Positions 42,433 to 52,252 of a stretch of 64,000 nucleotides of DNA are shown here, piece by piece. Each line of letters begins with the position of its first letter. Position 1 is the stretch's first letter. The translations under genes were made by a program, and so were the position numbers. Where the stretch lies: assembly GCF_004764705.1 (NCBI RefSeq), contig NZ_SHLX01000020.1:62001-126000 (forward strand), written 5' to 3'. The notes under the pieces were generated by a model. That model had not been told where the DNA came from. It saw only the letters and a list, made by a program, of their open reading frames with translations, and searched no databases. Origin of the DNA: Paenibacillus cymbidii. GTDB lineage: Bacteria; Bacillota; Bacilli; Paenibacillales; NBRC-103111.

Positions 42433-42504
42433 CGTTAGTATTTCAACTCCCAGTTCTCAAATCCGTCGGAGTAATCCTATTTAATTTCAACCTGCTAACC
42501 TTCG

Positions 42505-43647
42505 TTAATCGATCACCCGAAGCTTGATCCAGCGGATATTGCCTACTCCTTCTTCCACCGCCCAGAAACTGACGAAAATAAGGCCGGCATCGATACGGAT
42601 CAGCGAGGGGGCGCCAAACCGAAGCGCTATGAAATCAGCCGCCATGTTGCCGGAATTGGAAGTCAACCCGGCTTGGCCGCTCCCCCATAGCGGACGCTCG
42701 GATTCGTTCACCCATTCGTCACCCGCAATTCGGGACAGATTGGCCCACAGTCCGGGCACATCCGTGCGGCGGTAAACCGTCAGCACTTGCCCCGGCGATA
42801 TTTCCATGAAATTCAGCGTCTGTCCCTGCAGCCCGCATGATCGTGGCTCCGTGAACGTACTATCGATACTCTTTCCGCGGGTAATGGCGTAGTGGTTGTC
42901 CCGGTCCTTCCCCGCTTGCCTATCGTATACCCAGGCAGCAGCCAAAATTCTGCCGTCGGACAACTCGACCATCTTGGACTCCCAGAAAATATCGACATCC
43001 CTTTCATCCGCCATTACATCCGTATATGCCGGCCAGGATCTCCCCTGATCCTCTGATCGAAAGGCAACCATTTTCATTCCGTTGGGGCAATAGCCGTCAA
43101 AGCCTTTCCAGGTGGAAGTAGGCAAAATCCAGGTACCGCTACGCAGCGGCACGATCGGCGAAGTCATCTCGAAAGCCGGCCCGACCAGCGGCGGCTCGAT
43201 CGACTGCGGCTCGCTCCATGTACGCCCTTCGTCGGACGACCGGAACAACAGCTGCTCGACTTCGACAAAGCCGAGATTCCCGGGGTTAACGAATCCGCAA
43301 TCTTTCCTGGATCGATTGTGGCGAATTACATAGGCGATCACTTCACCGTGTGCTCCATGGGACAACCGGCACGTATCCGATGTGACTCGGTCCGCTGTGC
43401 CGGGATACAACCGGCCCTCATGCTCCCACGTAACTCCTTGATCCCTGGAGCGAGACAATTCCGTGTGCAGGTCGGCGGCTTCAAACGCTTGCCCTACCGT
43501 AAATGATGCGAGCAAGTCGCCGCCGGCCAATTGAATCACCGACGGAAAATAGGCATGGCGAGAGTAAACATACGGTAGCGGATTGCGGTAAATGATACCG
43601 GTATCGACGATCTCAAGATTGGCAATTGATTGGGAGAGCGCAGACAT
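42505..43647 (-). CDS. BNR/Asp-box exo-sialidase-like glycosidase
   Basis: 380 residues with GAAAGGGG upstream. At least three Asp-boxes (SRSRDQGVTW, FRSSDEGRTW, FRSEDQGRSW) show a six-bladed sialidase propeller. No signal peptide is visible, so it is likely cytoplasmic, acting on imported sugar. It is the last gene of cluster B. The family includes sialidases and neuraminidase-like glycosidases of wide specificity; the arginine triad cannot be confirmed by eye. Confidence 0.8.
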   Translation of the reverse strand: MSALSQSIANLEIVDTGIIYRNPLPYVYSRHAYFPSVIQLAGGDLLASFTVGQAFEAADLHTELSRSRDQGVTWEHEGRLYPGTADRVTSDTCRLSHGAHGEVIAYVIRHNRSRKDCGFVNPGNLGFVEVEQLLFRSSDEGRTWSEPQSIEPPLVGPAFEMTSPIVPLRSGTWILPTSTWKGFDGYCPNGMKMVAFRSEDQGRSWPAYTDVMADERDVDIFWESKMVELSDGRILAAAWVYDRQAGKDRDNHYAITRGKSIDSTFTEPRSCGLQGQTLNFMEISPGQVLTVYRRTDVPGLWANLSRIAGDEWVNESERPLWGSGQAGLTSNSGNMAADFIALRFGAPSLIRIDAGLIFVSFWAVEEGVGNIRWIKLRVID

Positions 43648-43751
43648 TCGAATCCCCTTTCATTCATGCATTTATCATTCAACTCGTTAATCATGTTAAT
43701 GTTCCGTTCTGTTCAAACTTGTCGGTGGCCGGGTCCCATGTTCCCTTCGCG

Positions 43752-44615
43752 CTACACTTCTTGCCAGATGCGACGCACGTTGTCCAATCCTGTTCTCGTG
43801 CCGTATGTGCACGATTCGAGCCCCTCGAATTCGACGGAAATATAGCCGTCGTAACCCGCGCGCTTGATCGCACGCAGCACTTCCCGCATGTCGATGTCCC
43901 CGTGCCCGACGACCGCTCCGCGCAAATAGTTGCCGCTTGCCGTCGTCATCCAACCGTCGCCCGGATTGCGATCGGCAGGCCGAACATAAAAATCTTTTAC
44001 ATGCACCATCGAAGCGATCGCGGTGTTGCGCTTCACGGCTGCGACAGGATCTTCGTCGACGGAAAGGAAGTTTCCGACGTCAAGCGTCGTCCGATAGTTC
44101 GGGCGGTCCACCGCTTGAACGAGCGCTTGTACGCGATCGCTTGCTTGTACATAATAGCCGTGGTTTTCCACGCTTGTCGTGATGCCGAGTGGGGCCGCAT
44201 AGTCGGCCACCTGCCGACAAGCGGATGCCACGATCGGCAAATCAGCGATAAAGTTCGTGATCGTCGCTTCGCCGATCGGACGCGTAGCGACATCGTGGCG
44301 CATCCGCTTGACGCCGAGCGCGGCGGCGATGTCGACTTGCCGCTTGACGCGGGCGACTTCCGCCGCAACGCCCGCTTCGCCCGGCTGGATGAAATTGGCG
44401 GCAATCGTGTAATTGGAAATGTCAATCCCTGTCTCCTGGACCTTTCGGCGGATCGCCTCCAGCAAATGCGGGTTATCGTCAAGGGTAAACCCGATCGGGC
44501 ATATCTCCAGGTGTTCCCCACCATTGTCGGCCACCCATTGCACCACGTCGACAATCGTCATTTCTCCGGCTTGGATCGCTTTGCTCAAGCTATACGAGCT
44601 AATCCCCAGTTTCAT
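43752..44615 (-). CDS. Sugar phosphate isomerase/epimerase (xylose-isomerase-like TIM barrel)
   Basis: 287 residues, ribosome binding site GGGAGAA. MKLGISSYSLSKAIQAGEMT opens the barrel; metal-site residues are suggested by SVENHGYYVQ (Glu), TLDVGNFLSV (Asp), MVHVKDFYV (His) and VEFEGLES (Glu). The family includes epimerases and inosose-type enzymes. It follows the Gfo/Idh dehydrogenase in cluster B, a common pair for keto-sugar metabolism. Confidence 0.88.
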   Translation of the reverse strand: MKLGISSYSLSKAIQAGEMTIVDVVQWVADNGGEHLEICPIGFTLDDNPHLLEAIRRKVQETGIDISNYTIAANFIQPGEAGVAAEVARVKRQVDIAAALGVKRMRHDVATRPIGEATITNFIADLPIVASACRQVADYAAPLGITTSVENHGYYVQASDRVQALVQAVDRPNYRTTLDVGNFLSVDEDPVAAVKRNTAIASMVHVKDFYVRPADRNPGDGWMTTASGNYLRGAVVGHGDIDMREVLRAIKRAGYDGYISVEFEGLESCTYGTRTGLDNVRRIWQEV

Positions 44616-44659
44616 CCTGCTTCTCCCCGTCTCTATTGTTGGTCAATGTCCCGCTCGTG

Positions 44660-45712
44660 TCAGACGACTGTTACCGCGTCGTTTGCCTCCGACGACCGGC
44701 GAATCGCGTCGAGCATTTTGACGATTTCGCAGCCTTGCGACGCATCGGACAACGGCTGCTTCCGCGTCAGGACGCATTCGACAAAATGGGCGATTTCGTC
44801 TTTGTAGTGGTCGTTCTTTGTCACCGACAGCCGGGAATCGACCGGTATACGATTGGATTCCTTGAACAAGGTAAGCGGCTCCAAGCTGGCGCCGCCCTTC
44901 GTCCCGAACAACTCGATCTTCATCGCGTCGTCCTGATTGCCGTTGACCGCCCAGCTTGCTTCGAGAGTCAATGCCGCCCCGTTATCGAACGTGATATAAG
45001 CTGTCCCCAAATCCTCGACGTCGTAGACCGGCTGCAGCTTGTTGTCGCTCGACCGGGCTTCATAGCTGCCCGTATCCTTAGTGGCATAGGGCGCAATGCG
45101 CCGGAACAGCTTGCCCATCGCCTTGTCCGGCTGCGGCATCCCCATCATCCACCACACCGCGTCCAGCGCATGAACACCGATGTCCATCATCGGCCCGCCG
45201 CCCGACAGCTGCATGGACGTAAACCAGCCGAGCGGCACCCCGCGTCTGCGTAAAATGCGCGCCTTGGCGAAATAAATGTCGCCGAGCTCGCCGGACGCGG
45301 CAACGCTCTGCAAGACGCGGCAATCGTCGCGGTAACGTCTGCTCATGCCGACCATGACGATCCGGTCGGATGCGGCCGCGGCCCGTTGTAGCAATTCGGC
45401 GTCTTCCACCGTCGTCGTCATCGGCTTCTCGACAAGTACATCCAATCCAGCCGCGATCGCTTGCAGCGACAAGCGCACATGGCTCTCGTTGAACGTGCAG
45501 ATGCTGACCGCGTCCAAATCCGCATCGGCGTACATCTGTTCCGCGCTGGCATAAGCTTGGCAAGCATACTGTTGCGCAGTTTGCTGCGCTCTGTCATAAT
45601 CCTGGTCCGCAACCGCCACGAGCTCGACGAACGGATGTTGCGCGTAATGAGGCAGATGGAAAAGATGAGCGATCGCCCCGATCCCGACGACGCCGATTTT
45701 TTTTTCATCCAA
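44660..45712 (-). CDS. Gfo/Idh/MocA-family oxidoreductase
   Basis: 350 residues from TTG 45712 with AAGGAG upstream. NAD(P) loop GVVGIGAIA near residues 7-15, the EKPM catalytic-lysine motif near residue 96, and GGGPMMDIGVHALDAVWWMM, the second family motif. It oxidises a sugar or inositol-like hydroxyl. Together with the isomerase it should convert a monosaccharide product of cluster B. Confidence 0.92.
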   Translation of the reverse strand: MDEKKIGVVGIGAIAHLFHLPHYAQHPFVELVAVADQDYDRAQQTAQQYACQAYASAEQMYADADLDAVSICTFNESHVRLSLQAIAAGLDVLVEKPMTTTVEDAELLQRAAAASDRIVMVGMSRRYRDDCRVLQSVAASGELGDIYFAKARILRRRGVPLGWFTSMQLSGGGPMMDIGVHALDAVWWMMGMPQPDKAMGKLFRRIAPYATKDTGSYEARSSDNKLQPVYDVEDLGTAYITFDNGAALTLEASWAVNGNQDDAMKIELFGTKGGASLEPLTLFKESNRIPVDSRLSVTKNDHYKDEIAHFVECVLTRKQPLSDASQGCEIVKMLDAIRRSSEANDAVTVV

Positions 45713-45801
45713 AGCCGCTCCTTAAGTATAGTTGCGCCGGGTCCGAACGAACTGCCGAGGCGGCCCTTTCGCGTGAACCCGGCCGATGCTGTCGCCAAGC
45801 G

Positions 45802-48800
45802 TTACGACGTCCATTGCCGCAGCAAGGCGCGAGCCGACGCTTTCAGCGTCTCCGTCGCCTCCGCTGCGATCAAGCGCTGCTGCAGAACGGCCGGATCGCC
45901 AATATGCGCGACAAAATCCTCCATGTATGCGGCTGCTTGTGCGGAAGCGTGCTGCCCAAGCAGCGCGGCAATGATCATAAGCCGGTAATCCAGTTCGTCC
46001 GCGAAAGCGGCAACGATATCGCCGGAAGCGCGGAATTGGCCGACGAGCCCGCGCATCGCGTGCACGCTGGTCGTCACATCGACGGCAACGCTCCGATCGC
46101 TTTCGACACCGTACGCCGTTTGCGTTACCGTATAGCCGCCGCCGAATGGAACGGACAAAAACTGCTGCACGCCAGTACTGTCGGCCAAGCCGGTTCGCGC
46201 CACCGCTCCGGAAGCGTCGTACAGCTTCAGTTCCACGCCGCCGCGCGCTCCGTCAACTACGATCGCGCCTGACCCGTCAGCGCTGCCTTGTGCGGACACT
46301 CGATGCGGTGCGACAGTGACGGTTCGCGTTGCCGGAGCGACTGCATCGCGGCCGTCGGCGCCGGCGATACGGTACGACACCGTATACTCACCCGGCGTAT
46401 GCGTGTCCACCGCTTGCGCGTCGCTGACAATCCGCCCGCCAATATCCGCTCCGGCGCCGTCCGTGGCGGTTGCGCCAGCATCAACATAAAGGCTGCCTTC
46501 CTCGATGCGCAAGGCGGAGCCGCCGATTGGGCGCAAGCCCGTCACAGTCTGTTGCGGAGGCGCAACCGTAACCAAATTTTGTACCCATTCCGCCGGATAC
46601 GCGAGCTTGTACCAACGATCCACCTTCACCCGGTCGCCGAGCGCGCCAAGTATCGATTGACCGCCGTTCCAATTGTTGAAGATGTAGACGCCGTCGTAGC
46701 CAGCTTCGTAGAACTGGTGCGCGCGGAGCAAATATTGCTGCCGGCTGACCGCCGTAAACCCGGCGCTGATCGGGATGCCGCGCTTGCGCAAATCTTCCTC
46801 CTGTTTCGTCAATTCGTGACCGGCCAGTGTAGAGGTAATGCCGCCGTAAAGCTGCACGTTCGTCCCCGCCGTCATGTCGCGGAAAACGTTCAAGCTGCCG
46901 AAAAAATCCTCGTGTCCGATCACGGACGGCACGAGCCGGTCGATCAGCCCTTCCCGCACCCATGTCGCGACGTCGAGCCCGTCCTTCTCGTACTCGTCGT
47001 ACGGAATGCGGACCGAAATCAGCTTGCCCGGAAGCTGTTGCCGCACGTCGCGCATGAAGTCGGTCATGACTTCCGCCTTGAACCGGTACCATCGGGCAAG
47101 CCCCGCCTGCGTCGTCTCCTGTTGCGGCAAAATGCCGTATTGCGCTTTGTACGCGTTCGTAAGTACAGGCTCGTAGCCGAGCACGTACGGGTAACGGCCG
47201 TAATCGAGCTCCACACCATCGATCAGCGGAACGCCCGCTGCATCGGTGACCGCCGCTGCTTCCTGCAGCACATGGATGACATATTGCCGAAACTCCGGAT
47301 ATGCGTAGCTCATGCGAAAATCGTTGAAGCCGTCCACCGTTTTCTGCAAATAGCCTTTGCCGGCGTACTCGCCGTACAAATTGCCGTTCAGCCACGGAAA
47401 TTGGTCTTGTTTATAGAACGCCTCCATGCGCATGGACGCGAACGGGTGCAGTCCGAGCTGCCGCGCCCGGCCGGCGACGATTGTCAGCGGATCTTTGCCG
47501 CTGTTCAGCATGCCGACAATCGTGTCCCGCATCTGTTTATCCCCGTCCGCCATCAACGCTTCCTGCGCCGGCGTCAAGCCGGCGAACGGCATGCCTGCGT
47601 ATTGGCTGTTGCGCAGCAGCAGCATCGTCGTGCCAAGGCCCCAGTACAACGAGTCGACGTCCTGCCCGGCAAAAATGTTGACGGCGTTGTCCACCAATGT
47701 CTGTTCGTCCGCATACAAACCGGAATAAAAATCGCTGGAACCGTCGTTATTGTAGATGACTCGCTTGCCTGCCGCCCCTTCGTCCGGCCGCGTGTACGCC
47801 GCGATTTCATCCGGCGTCAGCCCGATCAGCTTCACATAGGCGATTCTGGCCTTTTTCCCGGCCAATGGGGCGACCGATACGGTGCCGCCGGCAAAATCGG
47901 ACGCTAGCGCGAACACTTCCGCAATCGCTTTGCTGCCATATGGATCGACCGGTACAGAAGGAACGGGGCCGACAACCGGAATCGTCACATCTCGCGGATA
48001 GACGCCGTCCGTTACCGTAAACCCTTCGGTGCCGGTCACGTAGCCGATATAAACCCCATACCAGCCGTTCAGGTGGACCGGAAGCTGCCACGAGCCGCTC
48101 CCGTCGGCATGCTCCAACAGAATACCGCCCTCGTTCGTGCCGTCATACGTAAAGGTGGATTGATGCCATTCCGCCAGCGGTGTCGGGTTGCCCGAATTGT
48201 CCGTCGTCTCGTCCATCGCGGTAAACAACCGGACTTCCCCCGGTACGGCGGTGTCGGTTTGTCCGGGATTCAGACCGTATACGGCGCGGTACACCTTGAT
48301 GTTCTGCGTCACCTCGTTCCTGACGGCGCCGCCGCCGTCCACCAGCCGCAGCTTCATCTTCATATCGCCCGTTTCGTTGCCCGCGTTCAGTCGCACCGTG
48401 ACCGCCGGACCTTGTACGGCCTGCGTCCCGTAGTATACGGCGGTGTCGCCTTGGTATACGGCCGCTTGTACGGTCAGGGCTCCCGAGGCATACCACAGCG
48501 GGTCGGCATCGGCAACGGAGACGATCGCGTCAATCTGTGCGGTTTGTGAAGTTGGCAACACGGTAACGCCCGTGATGAGCGGCTTAAACTGCGTCCATTC
48601 CGGCAGCTCGTTCCGCGTGAGCCGGATGCGGTCGAACGCGGCTTCGTTCGCTCCCGACAGCGCTCCTACGGCATCGTTGCCGATCGCGAAACTGTCCGGC
48701 TCTGCGGTCGGGGTTCCCGCCCCTGTCCACCAGCCGAGCTTGCCGCCGTCGAGGGTGACGATGATTCGGCCGTGCTCGTCGCGGGCGATGCCCCATGTGT

Positions 48801-51297
48801 GAAAAAGTCCATCGGTCGGGATAGCAGCGTCCCCGTTGTCGTAACCGCCTTGCGCGTTTTCGACGAGCAGCTTGCCGGCGCCGCCGATGATGACACGGTA
48901 CCGCTTCCCGCCGGCGACGATGTCGGTTCTCAGCCCAACTTCCGGCGACGATGCGGCCGGGACGGCCAAGCGATCGAAACGCGCGTCGAATTCCGTCGCC
49001 CATACGCCCGCTCCGAGCGCAACCGATTGGCGGATCGTCGCGGCGCCGGAGGCAGACGAATCGGCATAAGTCAAATAGCGGCCGACCTCGATCGTCTTCA
49101 TGCCCGGCACGGACCCATTCGTGCGGCCGCTGTCGGTAAAGTAAGCGCCGGAGACAGGTGTGTCCGCGGTCCAGCCGGCGGCGGCGAAGCTGGTCGCGTC
49201 GTCGTTGATCGCAACATTCGGATCGGCGATCGCGCCCTTCCACATGCGAATGGAATCCAAATAGACTTCGTTCGTGCCCTCCTGCCAGTCCAGCGGCGTA
49301 TTGACGATCGTCAACCCGTCCGCCCTGCCCGGCGCGGACAAGGCGATATTCGCAAATGAAGCGACCTTCGCGCCGTCGAGCAGCACCATGACCGTATTGA
49401 TGCCATCATACGTAATCGCCCATTGATGAAACGCATCATCGGTCGGCATTGCCACTTCCTTGCGGACATACTCGGAAGTGCTGGCGTTCGTCAGCGCGAG
49501 CAGCTTGTTCGTATCGTTGAACAGGAGCTGATACCGTTTCTGATTGGCATAAACCAGAAAGCCGAATCCCCGCTCCGCCGGATATTGCGTAGGTGTCATC
49601 AGATCGACGAAGCGGGCGGCGAATTCGATCGTCCACGCAGCGGGGCCGATGGTGAAGCTTTTCGCCAGCGACGTATATTTCACGTTGAAGCTTGCGGTTT
49701 GATCCCCGTAGAACAAATATTGTCCGGGCGCAACCGGCTTCATCGCGGCTTGATTCGGATTGCCGAGCGTTTGGCCCGCGTCAGTTATATACAGTCCGTT
49801 CTCGGCGGGGATCCGCAAGCTCCACCCCGCTTGCTTCATGTTGGCGGCGTCGTCCTCGAGCAGCACCGTGCCGTCCGCCGTCGCCCGTTTCGTCAAGCGA
49901 ACGCTGTCGAGATACGTCTCGTTCGTGCCCGCCTGCCAGTCGAGCGGCGAATTCGCGATCGTCATGCCGTCCGCATGGGTGGTCGCAAACGAAATGTCGT
50001 CAAACGAGGCGACAACTGCGCCGTCCAGCTTGACGGAGACGGTTCGCCCGCCGTTGTAGGCGATCTCCCACTCGTGGATGCCGCTGTCGGCCGGTATCGC
50101 CACCTGTCGCCGGATGTAAGCGCCCGTGCCGCTCGTCAGCGCGACGACTTTGTCGCGGTCGTTGAAGGCGATTTGATACCGTTTGCCGGCAGCGTAGACG
50201 ATGAACACAACGCCGCGCTCCGCCACGTTCTGCGCCGGCGTCATCAAGTCGGCGAAGCGCGCGCCGAATTGCAGCGACCAGGCGCCGGAACCGATCGCCG
50301 CGTCGCGGTTCAGCTGCACGTATTTGCCGGCGGCACTCGCCGTTTGGTCGCCGTACAGCAAATATTGTCCGCCGGCGACCGGCTTCATGGTCACTCCGTT
50401 CGGGTTGCCGAGCGAATTCGCGGCATCCGTCGCGTACAACCCGTTGATTGGCGCCAACGTCCGCGACCAGCCGGCCCCACTCAAGCTCGAGCCGAAATCC
50501 GTGAGCAGTGCGTCGGGATCGGTCAACGCACTTTTGTATAGGTTGATGCTGTCGATGTACACTTCGTTTGTGCCCGACACCCAATCGAGCGGCGCATTAA
50601 ACAGCGTAAAGCCGTCCGCGTGAGTCGGCGCCGGCTGCACGATGCCTGTGAACGCAGCGACCGCAGTGCCGTCCAGCAACACGGTCACCGTATTCGCGCC
50701 GTCATACGCGATGTCCCAGCGGTGAAACGCCGCATCGGCCGGCATCGCCACTTCCTGGGTGACGAAGGCGGATGTGGCGACGCTGATAAGCGCCGATATT
50801 TTGTTGCGATCGTTGAACGAAAGCTTGAATCGCTTATGGTCGGCGTATAAATCGATGCCGAACCCCCGCTCCGCCGCATACCGCGACGGGGTCATCAAAT
50901 CGGCGAAGCGCGCCGACAGCTCGACCGTCCAAGCGCCCGGCCCAATCGTCACATCGCGGGAAAGCAGCGTATAATGCCCCGCATTGCCCGCCGCCTGATC
51001 CCCGAACAGCAAATATTGGCCGGCCGGCACCGGCTTCATCGTCACCCCGTTCGGGTTGCCGAGCGTATGCCCGGCATCGGTCGTATACAAGCCGTTCTCG
51101 GGCGCCCTGTTCGCCGTCCATCCCGCCGCTTGCATGGATGAACCGTCGTCCGCGAACAAGATTGTCTCCGCATTCGGCGTCCCTGCAATTGCGTTCGCCT
51201 CGCCGGATGTCCATGGAGAAAAGGGCAGCAGGCCGATCAATAACGTTCCGCACAGCAGCGTGCACAGCCGTTGCCGCCATCCTTGAATCGCTGTCAT
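45802..51297 (-). CDS. Giant secreted TIM-barrel glycosidase-like protein with four lectin-like repeats
   Basis: 1831 residues from ATG 51297 (GAGGAGG eight bases upstream). Signal peptide about 1-38. Four repeats of about 210 residues follow (start near 45, 260, 480 and 695), each with the pattern AGW...ENGLY-TDAG-T-GNP...YLLYGDQ...AERG; they look like concanavalin/LamG-like modules. A TIM-barrel-like domain (about 1090-1640: DSLYWGLGTTMLLLRN, GVELDYGRYPYVLGYEP, LISVRIPYDEYEKDGLDV, GGITSTLAG, GVYIFNNWNGG) may be a GH10/GHL-type hydrolase with the Glu-Leu-Asp at VELDY. A DUF5011/Ig-like module and a C-terminal region follow. Probably the outside enzyme of cluster B. Confidence 0.75.
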   Translation of the reverse strand: MTAIQGWRQRLCTLLCGTLLIGLLPFSPWTSGEANAIAGTPNAETILFADDGSSMQAAGWTANRAPENGLYTTDAGHTLGNPNGVTMKPVPAGQYLLFGDQAAGNAGHYTLLSRDVTIGPGAWTVELSARFADLMTPSRYAAERGFGIDLYADHKRFKLSFNDRNKISALISVATSAFVTQEVAMPADAAFHRWDIAYDGANTVTVLLDGTAVAAFTGIVQPAPTHADGFTLFNAPLDWVSGTNEVYIDSINLYKSALTDPDALLTDFGSSLSGAGWSRTLAPINGLYATDAANSLGNPNGVTMKPVAGGQYLLYGDQTASAAGKYVQLNRDAAIGSGAWSLQFGARFADLMTPAQNVAERGVVFIVYAAGKRYQIAFNDRDKVVALTSGTGAYIRRQVAIPADSGIHEWEIAYNGGRTVSVKLDGAVVASFDDISFATTHADGMTIANSPLDWQAGTNETYLDSVRLTKRATADGTVLLEDDAANMKQAGWSLRIPAENGLYITDAGQTLGNPNQAAMKPVAPGQYLFYGDQTASFNVKYTSLAKSFTIGPAAWTIEFAARFVDLMTPTQYPAERGFGFLVYANQKRYQLLFNDTNKLLALTNASTSEYVRKEVAMPTDDAFHQWAITYDGINTVMVLLDGAKVASFANIALSAPGRADGLTIVNTPLDWQEGTNEVYLDSIRMWKGAIADPNVAINDDATSFAAAGWTADTPVSGAYFTDSGRTNGSVPGMKTIEVGRYLTYADSSASGAATIRQSVALGAGVWATEFDARFDRLAVPAASSPEVGLRTDIVAGGKRYRVIIGGAGKLLVENAQGGYDNGDAAIPTDGLFHTWGIARDEHGRIIVTLDGGKLGWWTGAGTPTAEPDSFAIGNDAVGALSGANEAAFDRIRLTRNELPEWTQFKPLITGVTVLPTSQTAQIDAIVSVADADPLWYASGALTVQAAVYQGDTAVYYGTQAVQGPAVTVRLNAGNETGDMKMKLRLVDGGGAVRNEVTQNIKVYRAVYGLNPGQTDTAVPGEVRLFTAMDETTDNSGNPTPLAEWHQSTFTYDGTNEGGILLEHADGSGSWQLPVHLNGWYGVYIGYVTGTEGFTVTDGVYPRDVTIPVVGPVPSVPVDPYGSKAIAEVFALASDFAGGTVSVAPLAGKKARIAYVKLIGLTPDEIAAYTRPDEGAAGKRVIYNNDGSSDFYSGLYADEQTLVDNAVNIFAGQDVDSLYWGLGTTMLLLRNSQYAGMPFAGLTPAQEALMADGDKQMRDTIVGMLNSGKDPLTIVAGRARQLGLHPFASMRMEAFYKQDQFPWLNGNLYGEYAGKGYLQKTVDGFNDFRMSYAYPEFRQYVIHVLQEAAAVTDAAGVPLIDGVELDYGRYPYVLGYEPVLTNAYKAQYGILPQQETTQAGLARWYRFKAEVMTDFMRDVRQQLPGKLISVRIPYDEYEKDGLDVATWVREGLIDRLVPSVIGHEDFFGSLNVFRDMTAGTNVQLYGGITSTLAGHELTKQEEDLRKRGIPISAGFTAVSRQQYLLRAHQFYEAGYDGVYIFNNWNGGQSILGALGDRVKVDRWYKLAYPAEWVQNLVTVAPPQQTVTGLRPIGGSALRIEEGSLYVDAGATATDGAGADIGGRIVSDAQAVDTHTPGEYTVSYRIAGADGRDAVAPATRTVTVAPHRVSAQGSADGSGAIVVDGARGGVELKLYDASGAVARTGLADSTGVQQFLSVPFGGGYTVTQTAYGVESDRSVAVDVTTSVHAMRGLVGQFRASGDIVAAFADELDYRLMIIAALLGQHASAQAAAYMEDFVAHIGDPAVLQQRLIAAEATETLKASARALLRQWTS

Positions 51298-51364
51298 CGT
51301 TCGCACCTCCTCGTCGTTTGCGCGGGGGAAGGAGCGATCGTCGCAGCCCCCGCTCTGCTTGCCA

Positions 51365-52240
51365 CTACCCCTTCAAGGCGCCGATCATCACGCCTTTCAC
51401 AAAATATTTTTGCAGAAACGGGTACAACGCGAGTACGGGCACGGTCGCCACAACGATGACGGCGTATTTCAGCGTAACGTCGATTAACCCCTTGTCGAAC
51501 GAGTCCATCCCCACCAGCATGCCGTCCGTGTCGTTCTGCACGAGGATGTCCCGCAGGACGAGCTGCAGCGGGTACAGATCGCGGTCACGAATGAACAGCA
51601 TCGCGTTGAACCACGAGTTCCAATGGCCGACGCCGTAATATAAAATCATGACGGCCACAACCGGCATCGATAGCGGAAGGAAGATACGGAACAAAATCGT
51701 CAGGTGCGAGGCGCCGTCAAGATGGGCCGAATCTTCGATTTCGCCGGGAATGCCGAGGAAGGCGGTGCGCATCAAAATCAGGTTGAACGTGTTAACAGCC
51801 GTCGGAACGATAAGCGCCCACAGCGTATTGCCGAGATGGAGCCCCATGACGGTCAAATAATAAGGCACAAGCCCCCCGCTGAAAAACATCGTAAACACGA
51901 TCAGCATCATGATGGCATTGCGCCACAGCACTCCCTGGCGCGACAAGAAGTAAGCGCCGAGCGAGGTCATCAGCAAGTTGACGGTTAGCCCCGCGATGAC
52001 GACGATGAGCGTGTTGACGTAACCGCCGGTAATCATCCGATTCGCCAGCACCACCTTATACGCTTCAAGCGACCAGCCGAGCGGAGCGAGCAGCAGGCCG
52101 CGGTGAGCCATCATCTCCGCCGGATTGCTCAGCGAAGCGAAGACCACATAGACGATCGGGTACACGGTCACGAGCGAGAGTAAAGCCAGCACGAGTCCGT
52201 TCAGTGCGCGAAAGCTTCTTCTGCCGACGCTATCTTTCAT
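51365..52240 (-). CDS. Sugar ABC transporter permease (LplC/YtcP type)
   Basis: 291 residues, ribosome binding site AAGGAGAG, six membrane segments, EAA loop GIPGEIEDSAHLDGASHLTI. Ends VKGVMIGALKG like the cluster A permease (VKGIMLGSVKG). It starts 12 bases after the partner permease, so they are coupled. The genes between the binding protein and the giant enzyme form the uptake part of cluster B. Confidence 0.92.
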   Translation of the reverse strand: MKDSVGRRSFRALNGLVLALLSLVTVYPIVYVVFASLSNPAEMMAHRGLLLAPLGWSLEAYKVVLANRMITGGYVNTLIVVIAGLTVNLLMTSLGAYFLSRQGVLWRNAIMMLIVFTMFFSGGLVPYYLTVMGLHLGNTLWALIVPTAVNTFNLILMRTAFLGIPGEIEDSAHLDGASHLTILFRIFLPLSMPVVAVMILYYGVGHWNSWFNAMLFIRDRDLYPLQLVLRDILVQNDTDGMLVGMDSFDKGLIDVTLKYAVIVVATVPVLALYPFLQKYFVKGVMIGALKG

Positions 52241-52252
52241 TCGTATCTCTCC

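Noticed and set aside
46288-47907. Plus-strand open frame of 539 codons opposite the giant secreted protein
   Set aside because: It mirrors the codon bias of the real gene, lacks a start signal and has low-complexity His/Arg content.
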